Source: Candidatus Binatia bacterium (GTDB lineage: Bacteria; Desulfobacterota; Binatia; UBA12015). Taken from it: a stretch of DNA of 64,000 nt. The position numbers and the translations under genes were made by a program. Position 1 is the first letter of the stretch; the number at the start of each line of letters is the position of its first letter. Location: NCBI GenBank assembly GCA_029248525.1, contig JAQWJE010000008.1:186001-250000 (forward strand). The letters are read 5' to 3'. This document shows, piece after piece, positions 7,953 to 17,353 of this stretch. A model generated the notes under the pieces. That model saw nothing but the letters and a program-made list of their open reading frames with translations, searched no databases and had not been told where the DNA came from.

Positions 7953-9494
7953 TCAGAAGCGGGATCGTCGCCACCAAACCGCGAGGCCGATGAGCAGGAC
8001 GATTTCCGGAAATACCAACACGGAGAGATAGAAGATGGTTGTCGCTTCGGCTTCGGTGAAACGAACCCGCGAGGAGCGAATCGTCTTGCTGCGAATCGAT
8101 ACGAGATCGTCTTCGGCGGCCAGCCACGAAACCGCATTGAGGAAAAGGTCTCGATTGTAGACTTGCCCAAGATTCTGATTGTTGGCGAGCCGTGCGGATC
8201 CAAAAACCACCAGTCTCGTTTCGCCGCTGCCTCGTCCCATTTCTTCGAGCTTGGCACTCACCGCTACTGCGACGCTGATGGGTCCCGCCCGATCGCCTTC
8301 CGCGGGGGACAACGACGCATCGTTCTCGCGGAAGACACCCTCCAGGTCGGCTTCCGCCCAGCTTGTCGCCGAGGTTCGGGCCAGCGTGGCACTGGTCAGG
8401 CCCTCGCGCGGTGCTCCGGTTTGGATGCTTCTCGTGAAGGGAAAGAGCGTGCGTTCCCGCAGCGCCAATGTGATGGGATGGGCTCCGTAAATCGATACGA
8501 TGGGGTTGAGTCCGAGGGTGGGGCCCTCGAATAGGCGGACCACTTCGTCCACGACGATGTCGTCGCCGATGTTCACGCCCCACCGCGCGAGAAGCGGTGC
8601 CAACTGATTGCCGCTTTTCGGCGGCAGCAGAAAGATCATGGCCCCTCCAGCATCCAGAAAATCACCGATGGCACGGAGGACAGCCGAGCTGAACGGCCGA
8701 CGGGGGTCAGCAATCCCGACGATTTGGCAATCCTCGGGCACTCGTCCCGTCTCGAGCAGTGGGAGCGATCGCACCAGAAAATTCTCATTTTCGAGAGCGC
8801 GGGCTGCCTCGGCATATCCATCGGGTGCGGATGCCTCGTGCAGTGAAGGTTCTCCCTCTCCTTCGAGAAAGCAGATCGTACGCTGTTGGTTTCGGGTGAT
8901 CTTGATGATCGCATTGGTCAGCGATTCTTCGGTGGGATCGAGGACGGTGAGGAAGCGCTTGCGATAGCTGATACGGACGGCCCCGTAAGCCTCGATGCCG
9001 GCTTCTTCCGTCCGCGCCGGTTCGCGGTCGGGGTCGATCATTTCAATCGATATCGTGGACTTGCCTCCCTGAAAGCTTTCCAGAAGAAACCGGGTATCCG
9101 GACTCTGCCCGCCTTCGACGTAGGCTTCAAAACTCAAGGGGGAATCGAGACGGTCGAGGACTTGTGCGGCTTGCGGGGAGAGGCTGAAACGGCCGGCTTC
9201 GGTCAGATCAAGACGGTACTCGTGGCGTATCGCGAGGATATTGAGCATCACGAGAAGGCTCAGAAACAGGACGGTGGAGATGAGGAAATTGGTGCCGCGT
9301 TGGGTGCGCCGCGCCGTCAGGAGAGACCGCAAATCGCGAAAGCGGAGAACGAACCAGGCGGCTAGACAGGATGCGCCCAGAAGGAGATGGATCGTGCTGT
9401 AGGCCTCGAGGACGCCGTAGCCGATATAGGACACGAAACCGAAGAATGTGAGTACGACGCCGATCAATCCGAGCAGGTTGGCAAAGGAATGCAT
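7953..9494 (-). CDS. GldG-like auxiliary component of ABC exporter
   Basis: A 513-residue protein with three to four N-terminal membrane segments (residues about 7-30, 35-50, 75-95), a large extracytoplasmic region with the family segment RYDLTEAGRFSLSPQ-like (here YRLDLTEAGRFSLSPQAAQV), and a C-terminal membrane segment before WWRRSRF. This is the GldG/ABC-type uncharacterised transport family, found with GldA/GldF homologues. In Bacteroidetes GldAFG is needed for gliding; in most other phyla the cargo is unknown. ATG 9494 follows a GGAG site 14 bases after the permease stop. It presumably forms the periplasmic part of the exporter with the DUF4340 protein. Confidence 0.85.
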   Translation of the reverse strand: MHSFANLLGLIGVVLTFFGFVSYIGYGVLEAYSTIHLLLGASCLAAWFVLRFRDLRSLLTARRTQRGTNFLISTVLFLSLLVMLNILAIRHEYRLDLTEAGRFSLSPQAAQVLDRLDSPLSFEAYVEGGQSPDTRFLLESFQGGKSTISIEMIDPDREPARTEEAGIEAYGAVRISYRKRFLTVLDPTEESLTNAIIKITRNQQRTICFLEGEGEPSLHEASAPDGYAEAARALENENFLVRSLPLLETGRVPEDCQIVGIADPRRPFSSAVLRAIGDFLDAGGAMIFLLPPKSGNQLAPLLARWGVNIGDDIVVDEVVRLFEGPTLGLNPIVSIYGAHPITLALRERTLFPFTRSIQTGAPREGLTSATLARTSATSWAEADLEGVFRENDASLSPAEGDRAGPISVAVAVSAKLEEMGRGSGETRLVVFGSARLANNQNLGQVYNRDLFLNAVSWLAAEDDLVSIRSKTIRSSRVRFTEAEATTIFYLSVLVFPEIVLLIGLAVWWRRSRF

Positions 9495-9508
9495 TAAATT
9501 CGCTCCGC

Positions 9509-10282
9509 TCAACGCCAACGCAGGGACTCGACGGAGCGCTGGGCCAGAAAGAGCCATCCCGCGATCATCGAGAGAAAGTAGACAAGGTCATTGGTGCTCA
9601 GGACGCCACGAACCAGAGCATCGAAATGAGCGGTGATGGACAGGTATTCGAGAGCCTTGGCGAGCCCTGGCGAGGCGTCTTCGGCCGGCCATGCAATCAT
9701 GAAGAGCAGCAGCATGATCACCAGTCCGGTGACGGCCGCAATGATCTGGTTCTCCGTCAGGCTGCTTGCAAAAATACCGATGGCGACAAAGACAAGGCTC
9801 ATCAGCCAGAGACCGAAATAGCCGAGCATCATCACCGCGACTTCCGGATTCCCGAATTGGGCGAGGATCCAGCCGTATGCGAGGGCGCTTCCGACAACGA
9901 GGCTGACAAACGTTGCCAAGCCGAGGAATTTTCCCAGCACGAGTTGGCCGGTGGTGATGGGTGAAGTGAGGAGTAGTTCCATGGTGCCCGCTCGGCGCTC
10001 CTCAGCGATGGAGCGCATGGTCATCATCGGCACCAGGATCACGAGGATTACGGCCAGGTTGTGGAGCAGGGGCCCTACCACGAACTCGTTCAGGTTGAGA
10101 CCCGCCTCGGATCCTCCGGCCTGTGTGCTGGAATAGAGGGAAAGGAGCATGCTGAAGCGGCCCAGAAGATTATAAAAAAACCAACCTCCCAACAGCAGGA
10201 AACCGGCAAGAACGACGTATGCGACCGGGGAATGGAAGATCCCGCGCAACTCGCGACCGGCGATGGTGCAAACCGTTCTCAT
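9509..10282 (-). CDS. ABC-2 type permease (GldF-like)
   Basis: A 257-residue integral membrane protein with about six membrane segments. It begins with the usual amphipathic lead-in RELRGIFHSPVAYVV, and a central loop carries MRSIAEERRAGTMELLLTSP, the coupling-loop signature of ABC-2 permeases. It would form the channel energised by the ATPase encoded just upstream. Its ATG overlaps the ATPase stop (ATGA), so the two are translationally coupled. An extracytoplasmic loop after the first segment (LYSSTQAGGSEAG) is longer than in drug exporters and is seen in Gld-type members. Confidence 0.9.
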   Translation of the reverse strand: MRTVCTIAGRELRGIFHSPVAYVVLAGFLLLGGWFFYNLLGRFSMLLSLYSSTQAGGSEAGLNLNEFVVGPLLHNLAVILVILVPMMTMRSIAEERRAGTMELLLTSPITTGQLVLGKFLGLATFVSLVVGSALAYGWILAQFGNPEVAVMMLGYFGLWLMSLVFVAIGIFASSLTENQIIAAVTGLVIMLLLFMIAWPAEDASPGLAKALEYLSITAHFDALVRGVLSTNDLVYFLSMIAGWLFLAQRSVESLRWR

Positions 10283-11007
10283 GTGACCGGACGCTCGGCA
10301 TGGTCGAGACGGATCGCCTCGAGAAAAGCTTGCTCGAGAGAGCCCTCGCCCTGAATTTCCGCCATCGTTGCTTCCCGGGTGAGACGGCCTTCGTTGATGA
10401 TCACAATCTTTTCACAAGTCTCGGCGACCTCGGGCAGGATATGCGTCGACAAGATTACGGTATGGTCCCCGGCGAGGCTCCGAATCAGCTCCCGGATTTC
10501 GATGATTTGTCCTGGATCCAGGCCGACGGTGGGTTCGTCCAGAATCAGCACCTCGGGTTCGTGCACAATTGCCTGGGCGAGGCCGACACGCTGTCGGTAG
10601 CCTTTCGACAGATGACCAAGGATGCGGTGGCGGACGTCAACGAGGTTGGTCTTCTCGAGAGCCTGATTGCAGGCCGCACGGAGCCGGGATCGAGGCATTC
10701 CCTTGAGCCGTGCCACGAAAAGCAGATAGCTGTCCACGGTCATTTCCGGATAAAGGGGAGGCGTTTCCGGCAGGTAGCCGATCCTGCGACGGACTTCGTC
10801 AGGCGCGTCCTGTACGTCAAAGCCCGCTATCGACGCCGTGCCGGAGGAGGGCGGCAGGAAACCGGTGAGCATCCTCATCGTGGTGGTTTTCCCCGCGCCA
10901 TTCGGTCCGAGAAAGCCGACGATCTGGCCCGCGGCTGCAGAAAAAGAAATGCCCCGCACGGCTTGGTGGTCGGCGAACTCTTTCGTCAGTTCCTGCACTT
11001 CGATCAT
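10279..11007 (-). CDS. ABC transporter ATPase (GldA-like)
   Basis: A 242-residue ATP-binding subunit with every motif present: Walker A GPNGAGKTTT, Q-loop region GYLPETPPLY, signature LSKGYRQR, Walker B VLILDEP, the D-loop after it, and the switch His in ILSTHIL. The signature with KGYRQR and the YLPE Q-loop are typical of GldA/NatA-type exporters. ATG 11007 gives MIEVQELTKEF, the standard family start; a GTG at 11016 is an alternative. It is the first gene of the exporter unit ATPase - permease - GldG-like - DUF4340 and is divergent from polA. Confidence 0.92.
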   Translation of the reverse strand: MIEVQELTKEFADHQAVRGISFSAAAGQIVGFLGPNGAGKTTTMRMLTGFLPPSSGTASIAGFDVQDAPDEVRRRIGYLPETPPLYPEMTVDSYLLFVARLKGMPRSRLRAACNQALEKTNLVDVRHRILGHLSKGYRQRVGLAQAIVHEPEVLILDEPTVGLDPGQIIEIRELIRSLAGDHTVILSTHILPEVAETCEKIVIINEGRLTREATMAEIQGEGSLEQAFLEAIRLDHAERPVT

Positions 11008-11107
11008 GATTGGCACCCGCCGGGCGTGTTTTATGCCGGGCTTGCTCTGCGGTCAACATCAGAGAGTGTCCCTCGACAAGCCAAAGCCTCGTTGGTACCT
11101 CTTGCAG

Positions 11108-13690
11108 GTGGCTTCCAAGGAACAGGTTTGTCTCGTGGATGGTACGAATATGTTCTTTCGAGCCTTTCACGCGCTGCCGCCGCTCACAAACCGTAGCGGC
11201 CTCCCGACAGGTGCAGTCTATGGTTTCACGTCGATGCTGGCGAAGTTGCTGCGGGACGGCCCCGATACGCGCATTATTGTAGTCGTCGATGCTCGGGGTA
11301 AAACCTTTCGCTCCGAAATTGACCCCCAATACAAGGCGAATCGCTCCCCGACGCCTGCGGATCTGGTCACGCAGATTCCCTGGATCAAAAAAATGGTCCC
11401 GGCACTGGGCCTGCCTCTGGTCGAGGTGTCCGGCGTCGAGGCCGATGATGTCATCGGGACGCTGGCGACTCAGGCTCGGGAACAGGGCTGCGCTGTCGAT
11501 ATCGTCACCAGCGACAAGGATATGATGCAACTGGTGGGCGGCGGTGTCCAGTTGGTCGACACCATGCAGAATCGCGTGAGTCGAGAACCCGAGGTCGAAA
11601 AGAAATTCGGAGTTCCGCCCGCGCAAGTAATCGACGTGCAAGGCCTGATGGGGGATGCGGTCGACAATATTCCTGGCGTCAAGGGCATCGGAGAGAAGAC
11701 CGCGCGCCGGTTGATCGAGCACTTTGGTTCCCTGGAAAAACTCTACGATGATCTGGACGGGATTGCCGAACTCGGGTTGCGCGGAGCGGCAGGGATTCGC
11801 AAGAAGCTCGAGGCGGGCAAGGAAGATGCCTGGCGCAGCCGACTGCTGGCAACCATCCGGCAGGATGTCGAGGTTGTTCTGGGGGACTTCCAGCGCGAAG
11901 AGCCAGATCTCGAGGCGCTGGCCAAGCTTTCCGCAGAACTGGAGTTCGATAAAATCCTTGCCGATATTCTGGGGCCCGAGCGTGAGCCGGTCGCGGCGGT
12001 TGCTGTCGATTTGGTGTCGCCGGATACTTTGCTCGGGCTGCTGGCCGGCCCCGAAGATGGCGCTCTTTGCCTCCTTTCCGATGATGATGGAGAAGCCTGC
12101 GGCTGGTCGAGCCTCGAGAAGACGGTCGTCTGCGATTCGATTCCCGCGACTCTGGGTGCGGTCATCAACGCCACGGGGGCCGGGGCCTGCTATGTCGATG
12201 GCTGGGGTAACTTATGCCATCGTCTGGGCCTTGCGGCGGCTGGTACGACCGTGATCAAGCGCGAGATTCACGATCTGCGCATTGCTTCCTATGTTCTCGA
12301 ACCGTCGCGCCGTGGCCATACCCTGGAAGCGCTTTTGCGGGACCGGCAGGGTCTCTCTCTCCCCGATCCCGAGTCCACCATCCGAAGCGACCGGGTGGGT
12401 TTGATGGCTCGGAAAGCGCTCGAGCTGGGCCGTGTCCTGATCGCAGAAGTCGAATCCGCCGGTCTTGACGATCTTTATCGGGACATGGAGATGCCGCTGG
12501 TGCCGATCCTTGCGGCTATGGAGGCGCGTGGAATCGGCGTATCGATTGCGGCGCTCGAGGCGGCCGGCGCCGAGTTTTCCGAAAAGGTAAAGCTCCTCGA
12601 GGGGGAGATCTACGCGATCGCCGGCGAGGAGTTCAACATCGGCTCCACCAAGCAACTCCGGCAGATACTTTTCGAGAAATTGGCGTTGCCGACCAAGGGG
12701 GTGAAAAAGGGCAAGACGGGTCTGTCGGTAGATGCGGATGTTTTGGCCCGGTTGGCGCAGGAAAGTCCGATTGCGGAGAAAATCGTCCTCCACCGAACCC
12801 TGTCCAAACTCAATTCGACCTATGTGACGGGGCTCCTTTCGCTGGTCGATCGGACCAGCGGACGCGTTCATACTCATTTCAATCAGACGGTCGCCGCGAC
12901 CGGTCGACTGTCCTCAAGTGATCCGAATTTGCAGAACATTCCCGTGCGAACGGAAGAGGGCCGACGGATTCGTCAATCCTTTGTGGCTCGGGACGGCTGG
13001 ATCTTTCTGGCCGCCGACTATTCGCAGATCGAATTGCGGGTGTTGGCTCATCTCACCGCGGATCCGGTTCTGGTCGAGGCTTTTCGCGCGGGCGAGGATA
13101 TCCATCGGCGCACCGCAGCCGAGGTGTATGAGGTGGACCCGGTCTTTGTCAGTGCCGATATGCGGCGCCAGGCGAAGGTGATTAATTTCGGGATCTTGTA
13201 CGGGATGGGTCCGCAGCGCCTCTCGCGCGAGTTGGGGATTCCCCGAGCCGAGGCCACCGGCATAATTGAGCGCTATTTCCAGCGTTACTCGGAGGTTCAG
13301 GCGTTCGCCGATCGTGTGCTCGAAGAGGGGCGCGAACGCGGCTACGTGGAAACCATGCTCGGTCGGCGCCGACATTTGCCCGAGCTGGCCTCAAAACAGC
13401 CTGGTTTACGTCAGGCGGCGGAGAGGATGGCTTGGAACAGCCCGATTCAGGGCACGGCGGCCGATATCATCAAATTATCGATGCTCACCGTAGAAAAGCG
13501 CCTTGCGAGCGAGGATTTGCGGGCGGATATGCTGCTCCAAGTCCACGATGAGCTCTTTTTCGAGGTCCTGGAGGCTGATGCCGAGCGACTCGGAACTGTC
13601 GTTCGCGAGGAAATGGAACAGGTTGTGCCCCTTGCTGTGCCTCTTGTCACGGATCTGAAAATGGGCCGAAATTGGTCGGAAATGTCATGA
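11108..13690 (+). CDS. polA: DNA polymerase I
   Basis: An 860-residue three-part enzyme for Okazaki fragment processing and repair. Residues 1-290 are the 5'-3' flap nuclease (LVDGTNMFFRAFHAL, EADDVIGTLA, TSDKDMMQL, GDAVDNIPGVKGIGEKTA). Residues about 300-480 are the 3'-5' exonuclease-like fold, but its first D-x-E motif is missing (ALCLLSDDDGEA instead), so proofreading is probably lost. The polymerase has motif A DYSQIELRVLAHLT (about 636), motif B RRQAKVINFGILYG (about 686) and motif C QVHDELFFEV (about 811). The start is uncertain: GTG 11108 gives VASKEQVCLVDG, which fits the family, but the ribosome site is weak. Confidence 0.95.
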   Translation: MASKEQVCLVDGTNMFFRAFHALPPLTNRSGLPTGAVYGFTSMLAKLLRDGPDTRIIVVVDARGKTFRSEIDPQYKANRSPTPADLVTQIPWIKKMVPALGLPLVEVSGVEADDVIGTLATQAREQGCAVDIVTSDKDMMQLVGGGVQLVDTMQNRVSREPEVEKKFGVPPAQVIDVQGLMGDAVDNIPGVKGIGEKTARRLIEHFGSLEKLYDDLDGIAELGLRGAAGIRKKLEAGKEDAWRSRLLATIRQDVEVVLGDFQREEPDLEALAKLSAELEFDKILADILGPEREPVAAVAVDLVSPDTLLGLLAGPEDGALCLLSDDDGEACGWSSLEKTVVCDSIPATLGAVINATGAGACYVDGWGNLCHRLGLAAAGTTVIKREIHDLRIASYVLEPSRRGHTLEALLRDRQGLSLPDPESTIRSDRVGLMARKALELGRVLIAEVESAGLDDLYRDMEMPLVPILAAMEARGIGVSIAALEAAGAEFSEKVKLLEGEIYAIAGEEFNIGSTKQLRQILFEKLALPTKGVKKGKTGLSVDADVLARLAQESPIAEKIVLHRTLSKLNSTYVTGLLSLVDRTSGRVHTHFNQTVAATGRLSSSDPNLQNIPVRTEEGRRIRQSFVARDGWIFLAADYSQIELRVLAHLTADPVLVEAFRAGEDIHRRTAAEVYEVDPVFVSADMRRQAKVINFGILYGMGPQRLSRELGIPRAEATGIIERYFQRYSEVQAFADRVLEEGRERGYVETMLGRRRHLPELASKQPGLRQAAERMAWNSPIQGTAADIIKLSMLTVEKRLASEDLRADMLLQVHDELFFEVLEADAERLGTVVREEMEQVVPLAVPLVTDLKMGRNWSEMS

Positions 13691-13715
13691 ATTTTTGTTC
13701 ATGGAGTAACGTCTA

Positions 13716-14303
13716 GTGGTGGCAGAACGACAGGATCAAGCTCTGGCGGAAAGCGCCGCACAGGGCGACAAGGATGCCTTCCGGCAGTTGGTCGAGAAGT
13801 ACCAGCGCCGGGTTCTCGCGGTCGTGACAGGAATGCTGCACGACCCCGAGGCGGCTCTTGAGGTGACGCAGGAAGCCTTTATCAAGGCCTACAAATCCTT
13901 GCCCCGATTCCGGGGACAGGCAAGTTTCTATACCTGGATTTATCGAATCGCGGTGAATCTGGCGATTGATTACCAGAGAAAAGAGTGGCGAAAGCCGATC
14001 GTAGACACCCATAGGCGAAATTCCGAGGAAGGACCCGGCGAGGACGCGGTTGACCGCGCTCAGGACGATGATCCGGCCGTGGATCCTTTTGAGGCAACGA
14101 AAGACGCCGAATTAAGAGTACGTTTACGTGAAGCAGTCGCTGAGTTGACCCCGGATCACCGAGCAGTGATACTTCTTAGAGAATTGGAGGGGCTGTCGTA
14201 TGACGAGATCAGCCAGATCATGCATTGTTCCAAAGGCACTGTGATGAGCCGCCTCCATTATGCTCGCAAGAAGCTCCAGACCCTGTTGAAGGACTTCGAA
14301 TGA
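13716..14303 (+). CDS. ECF-type RNA polymerase sigma factor (RpoE-like)
   Basis: A 195-residue sigma-70 family protein with region 2 and region 4 only. Region 2 runs from about DAFRQLVEKYQRRVLAV to SFYTWIYRIAVNLAIDYQR, with the -10 recognition part RGQASFYTWIYRIA. Region 4 holds the helix-turn-helix LSYDEISQIMHCSKGTVMSR. The linker between them is acidic and long (EGPGEDAVDRAQDDDP). GTG 13716 follows GGAGTAAC. Its stop overlaps the ATG of a zinc-type anti-sigma factor, so the pair is coupled and the sigma is probably held inactive until a signal arrives. Confidence 0.92.
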   Translation: MVAERQDQALAESAAQGDKDAFRQLVEKYQRRVLAVVTGMLHDPEAALEVTQEAFIKAYKSLPRFRGQASFYTWIYRIAVNLAIDYQRKEWRKPIVDTHRRNSEEGPGEDAVDRAQDDDPAVDPFEATKDAELRVRLREAVAELTPDHRAVILLRELEGLSYDEISQIMHCSKGTVMSRLHYARKKLQTLLKDFE

Positions 14304-15058
14304 ATTGTCTAGAAACCGCAAGCCTACTTGAGACATTCCATGACGGCGAGTTGCACGGTCGTGAGATGCGGGAAGTCGCCCTGCACGTGGCACAGTGCGC
14401 CGATTGCGAAGATCAATTAGCCGTCTGGGACAGGGTCCATACGCTTCTCAACGAGAGCACACCGGCCCCATCGGGAGATCTGGCGGCACTTTGGCAGGGC
14501 GTCGAGGAGGGCATCGACGAGATGTCACGAGCGGATTCGGGTTGGTCCGGCTTCCGAATTGCGGCCGCCTCTACGGATATTCGGAATCTCTGGGCTGAAA
14601 AGGAGACCTCCGTCGGTGGTCGCCTTGGCGCTTCGGCAGATGAGGCCGAGTCGATCTGGCTTCGACCCCAGGAGTCGGCGCCAGCATCAGGCAGCGCATT
14701 TCTGCGCGGAGGAATGGCCTTGGCGGCCTCTCTCTTCCTGGCGATCTTCCTCCTCGGAGATGAGGAACCGGCCTTGGTTGGAACGTCCGAACCGACAGGC
14801 GCCGTAGCCCGGAGCTTGCCGCCCAAAACCGACGCCTTGTTGCAGACCGCCTCAACCTCGAGCTTCCGTAACGGCAAGAGTGGGCCTTCCGGGGCAGTGG
14901 TCTTGGGAGGGACAGGCGGATCGGCAACAGCCCCGGCGCAGCAGGTCCAGATCCGGTCCCTCAAGCAATTCGGTGGCGAGATGGCGATGTGGGCTGAGCC
15001 GGCGGGCGAAACAGCCGTGATCTGGGTTGGCGAATCGGCGCCGCAGGCGCGTCGATGA
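14300..15058 (+). CDS. Membrane-spanning zinc-binding anti-sigma factor
   Basis: The 252-residue product starts with a zinc-binding anti-sigma domain: the HX3CX2C motif is in ALHVAQCADCEDQL (residues about 28-36). A linker follows, then one membrane segment (GGMALAASLFLAIFLLG, about 136-152) and a low-complexity periplasmic tail rich in Gly, Ser and Ala. The zinc fold should bind the sigma factor encoded just before; release could be redox-driven or by proteolysis of the membrane segment. The ATG overlaps the sigma stop by three bases, and the stop overlaps the next gene by four. This start removes 25 residues from the longest frame, which would overlap the sigma gene. Confidence 0.85.
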   Translation: MNCLETASLLETFHDGELHGREMREVALHVAQCADCEDQLAVWDRVHTLLNESTPAPSGDLAALWQGVEEGIDEMSRADSGWSGFRIAAASTDIRNLWAEKETSVGGRLGASADEAESIWLRPQESAPASGSAFLRGGMALAASLFLAIFLLGDEEPALVGTSEPTGAVARSLPPKTDALLQTASTSSFRNGKSGPSGAVVLGGTGGSATAPAQQVQIRSLKQFGGEMAMWAEPAGETAVIWVGESAPQARR

Positions 15059-15651
15059 GTAACCCTCCCGGGGCAGCTTCTGCCCTGATTGCAACATCCC
15101 TGTTGGTGCTCGGGGTCGCGGCGCATGCCGGTTCGGCTCCTGAGGCTTCTTCGGTGCGCGTCGAGGTGGGAACCGTTCTGGCGAGCAATCAGATCAAACG
15201 GATTGATCAGCGACTCGCGGGGCAGGGCATGCAGGCTCGGCTGACCCGCCTTTTTCAGTATCAATCCTATGAACTGGTCAGTCAGGAATCACAGGAGTTG
15301 CCCGTTGGCCGGCCGTCGACTTTCCTGCTTCCTGCCGGGCTGGAGTTGCGGGTCCAGGCCGAGCGGATCGCTGCTGCCTCGGGCCGTGTCGAGCTTCGTG
15401 TTGAGCTCCTCGAAAAAGAAGTCATGATGGTGGACACAGCCCTGACGCTCGGCCAAAAAGGTCGAGTTGTGTTGGGCGGGCGCAATCACCAAGGGGGCGT
15501 CCTGCTGGTCTGGATCGGGGCCCATAGGGGCATGCCGAACGGGGCCGGCATCAAGCAGGGCCAAGGAACAAAGCAAATTGAAAGCGCCCCGCGGCAGCAG
15601 ACCTTGCCCTCCGGGCAGGCCCTGCTGCCGGCAACCGCGGCGACGAAGTAG
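15055..15651 (+). CDS. Exported protein of unknown function in sigma/anti-sigma operon
   Basis: A 198-residue protein with an N-terminal hydrophobic segment (ALIATSLLVLGVAAHAGSA, cleavable after AHA). The mature part is rich in beta-forming stretches (GLELRVQAERIAAASGRVELRVELLEK) and ends in a Gln/Pro/Ala-rich tail. The stretch LPVGRPSTFLLPAGLELRVQ suggests a periplasmic beta-sandwich, but I recognise no family. Its ATGA overlap with the anti-sigma gene makes it part of the sigma operon, so it may be a sensor or a product of the response. Confidence 0.7.
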   Translation: MSNPPGAASALIATSLLVLGVAAHAGSAPEASSVRVEVGTVLASNQIKRIDQRLAGQGMQARLTRLFQYQSYELVSQESQELPVGRPSTFLLPAGLELRVQAERIAAASGRVELRVELLEKEVMMVDTALTLGQKGRVVLGGRNHQGGVLLVWIGAHRGMPNGAGIKQGQGTKQIESAPRQQTLPSGQALLPATAATK

Positions 15652-15662
15652 AAAGGCTGATT

Positions 15663-15995
15663 ATGTTTCCGGAGATGGAGTGGGACAGCATTCTCGCTGG
15701 TGTGGATCAATTCTGGAGTGATTTCCGTGACCAGTTTCTCGATGATGGCGTTCTCTCGAGTTCGGCCATTCAGGGCGTGGCTGATTTCACCAAACCGGTA
15801 GGCCCGATGGGCGACTCCGGTTTTCTGGCACCGCTGATCGGGGTGGCAGGGTTGCTGGCAGGGCTGTTGCTGACGGGAGTTGCGCTTGGTGCGCTGGGTG
15901 CATTGCTGGGAGCACTACTGGCTCTGGGTTTTCTATTGGTGCGCGTTTACGGGATTTCTTTTGAGATGAGCCCATTTCCGATGCCGGGGGCCTGA
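15663..15995 (+). CDS. Small membrane protein of unknown function
   Basis: A 110-residue protein whose N-terminal half is polar and acidic (MFPEMEWDSILAGVDQFW) and whose C-terminal half is a Gly/Leu/Ala-rich membrane hairpin (about residues 55-95) with repeated GALGALLGALLALG packing motifs. It lies 11 bases after the exported protein and is the last gene before a strong terminator, so it belongs to the sigma operon. Function unknown; the glycine-zipper hairpin suggests an oligomeric membrane assembly. Confidence 0.65.
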   Translation: MFPEMEWDSILAGVDQFWSDFRDQFLDDGVLSSSAIQGVADFTKPVGPMGDSGFLAPLIGVAGLLAGLLLTGVALGALGALLGALLALGFLLVRVYGISFEMSPFPMPGA

Positions 15996-16047
15996 TCTCT
16001 TCCGAAGACCCACGGGCGCATTACCAGGTGCGCGGCCGTGATTGGGC

Positions 16048-16081
16048 AAAAAAAAGCCCTCGCCAAGGCGAGGGCTTTTTT
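16048..16081. terminator. Bidirectional rho-independent terminator
   Basis: A perfect nine-pair stem GCCCTCGCC / GGCGAGGGC (16056-16064 and 16067-16075) with an AA loop. It is flanked by an A run on the left and a T run on the right, so it can stop transcription on both strands. It lies between the convergent sigma operon (plus) and sat (minus). Confidence 0.93.
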
Positions 16082-16096
16082 GTTCACCTGAAAGTT

Positions 16097-17353
16097 TCAG
16101 GAGCTCATTCTTGCTCCGAGAATCTTGGAGGTCGACTCCCGCATGATGCGCGGATCGACAGGCTTGCCGGCCTGAAGAGCGGCGCGGACGTCCTTGCCGG
16201 AAATCGATACAGGTTTCTCGTCGGAGTGGTTTTCGGTCAGATCAACGCGGCCCATCGACTCGTAGTACGCGGCGAAGCCGACATTGAGGGGGCTGATCTC
16301 CAATTTCCCGCCGAGATCGTTGAAGATTTCCTGAGCATCGAAGTCGCCCCAGATCGCTGATCCGTCGGCGAAAGGTGCGTCGGCGTGCTTGCGACCGATC
16401 ACGATATCGGTGAACCCGAAGTTCTGTCGGTAGATGCCGTGCATGACGGCCTCCTTGGGGCCACCGTAGAACATCTTGATGTCGAGGCCGAGCAGGATGA
16501 CGCGATCGGAACAGGCTTCGCCGCGGGGTCCCCAAAGGTCGGGATCCGAGTCGCCTTCGCCGATGGAGCGGTTGCTCAGAAGGGCCTCATACGTCTGCAT
16601 CCGGACATCCGCGGGGACGTCGTCACCTTTGGTCTCCCCGATCAGGGGGTTCAGGCAGGCACCGGCGTCGTGGCCGTCACGAATCAGCGTTTGGAGACCG
16701 TGCACCAAAGCGTATTCGTGTGCGCGGTGGAGAGGGTTGCGTGTCTGGAAGGCAACGACCCGTTTCCAACCCTTCTCCGCGAGGAGTGCACGAACTTCGA
16801 GCGGTGTGAGCACATATTTTCCGAACGCCGGATCCTTGGGCTGCGGAAGCACCTCGATCGTCCCACCCAGTAGATGGGTTTTATCGGCATCCCCCTCCAG
16901 TGCCATTTTGGCTCCGGGATGATCGCTGCGGTCGGTCCCGTATACGGCCTGTAGATAGCGTGGCTTGTCCCAGGCGTAGATGCTCGAAATCGCGAGCCGA
17001 GCGACGGTTTCTCCGGCGCTATTGGTCAGAGCAACGCTCTGTCCTTCCTTCAGCTTGCCGCCGAGCTCTGCCGTGACCGGCAGCGCCAAAGGGATCGTCC
17101 AAGCGTAGTCTGCGCCTTCGGACTCGATACTCGCCTTGTCGAGGACGCGATTCCAGGTCGCCTCGTCCATGGGACCTGTCAGGGGCGTCAGGGCCCCGTC
17201 GCCGAAACGATAGACCGTCGAGAGGTCGGCGTCGGAGACGGGGACCTTCTCGAGGGATGCTGTCTCTGCCAAAAAGCCTTCGACTTTATCGGCGGGGACC
17301 GTGCAAGATACGAGTTCGGAGAGGCCACCGTGCGGCGGGATCAAATCGGGCAT
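16097..17353 (-). CDS. sat: Sulfate adenylyltransferase (ATP sulfurylase)
   Basis: A 418-residue homomeric-type ATP sulfurylase. The N-terminal PUA-like domain covers about residues 1-170, followed by the catalytic domain with [12 protein letters not shown] (the QxRN and HxxH nucleotide motifs), [17 protein letters not shown] and [12 protein letters not shown]. It makes adenosine phosphosulfate from sulfate and ATP (or the reverse in sulfur oxidisers). No APS reductase or kinase genes are nearby, but the cysO-cysM cluster lies just upstream on the same strand, which points to an assimilatory role. The gap to that cluster is 157 bases, so it may have its own promoter. AAAGGAAAA is the likely ribosome site. 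Confidence 0.95.
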   Translation of the reverse strand: MPDLIPPHGGLSELVSCTVPADKVEGFLAETASLEKVPVSDADLSTVYRFGDGALTPLTGPMDEATWNRVLDKASIESEGADYAWTIPLALPVTAELGGKLKEGQSVALTNSAGETVARLAISSIYAWDKPRYLQAVYGTDRSDHPGAKMALEGDADKTHLLGGTIEVLPQPKDPAFGKYVLTPLEVRALLAEKGWKRVVAFQTRNPLHRAHEYALVHGLQTLIRDGHDAGACLNPLIGETKGDDVPADVRMQTYEALLSNRSIGEGDSDPDLWGPRGEACSDRVILLGLDIKMFYGGPKEAVMHGIYRQNFGFTDIVIGRKHADAPFADGSAIWGDFDAQEIFNDLGGKLEISPLNVGFAAYYESMGRVDLTENHSDEKPVSISGKDVRAALQAGKPVDPRIMRESTSKILGARMSS

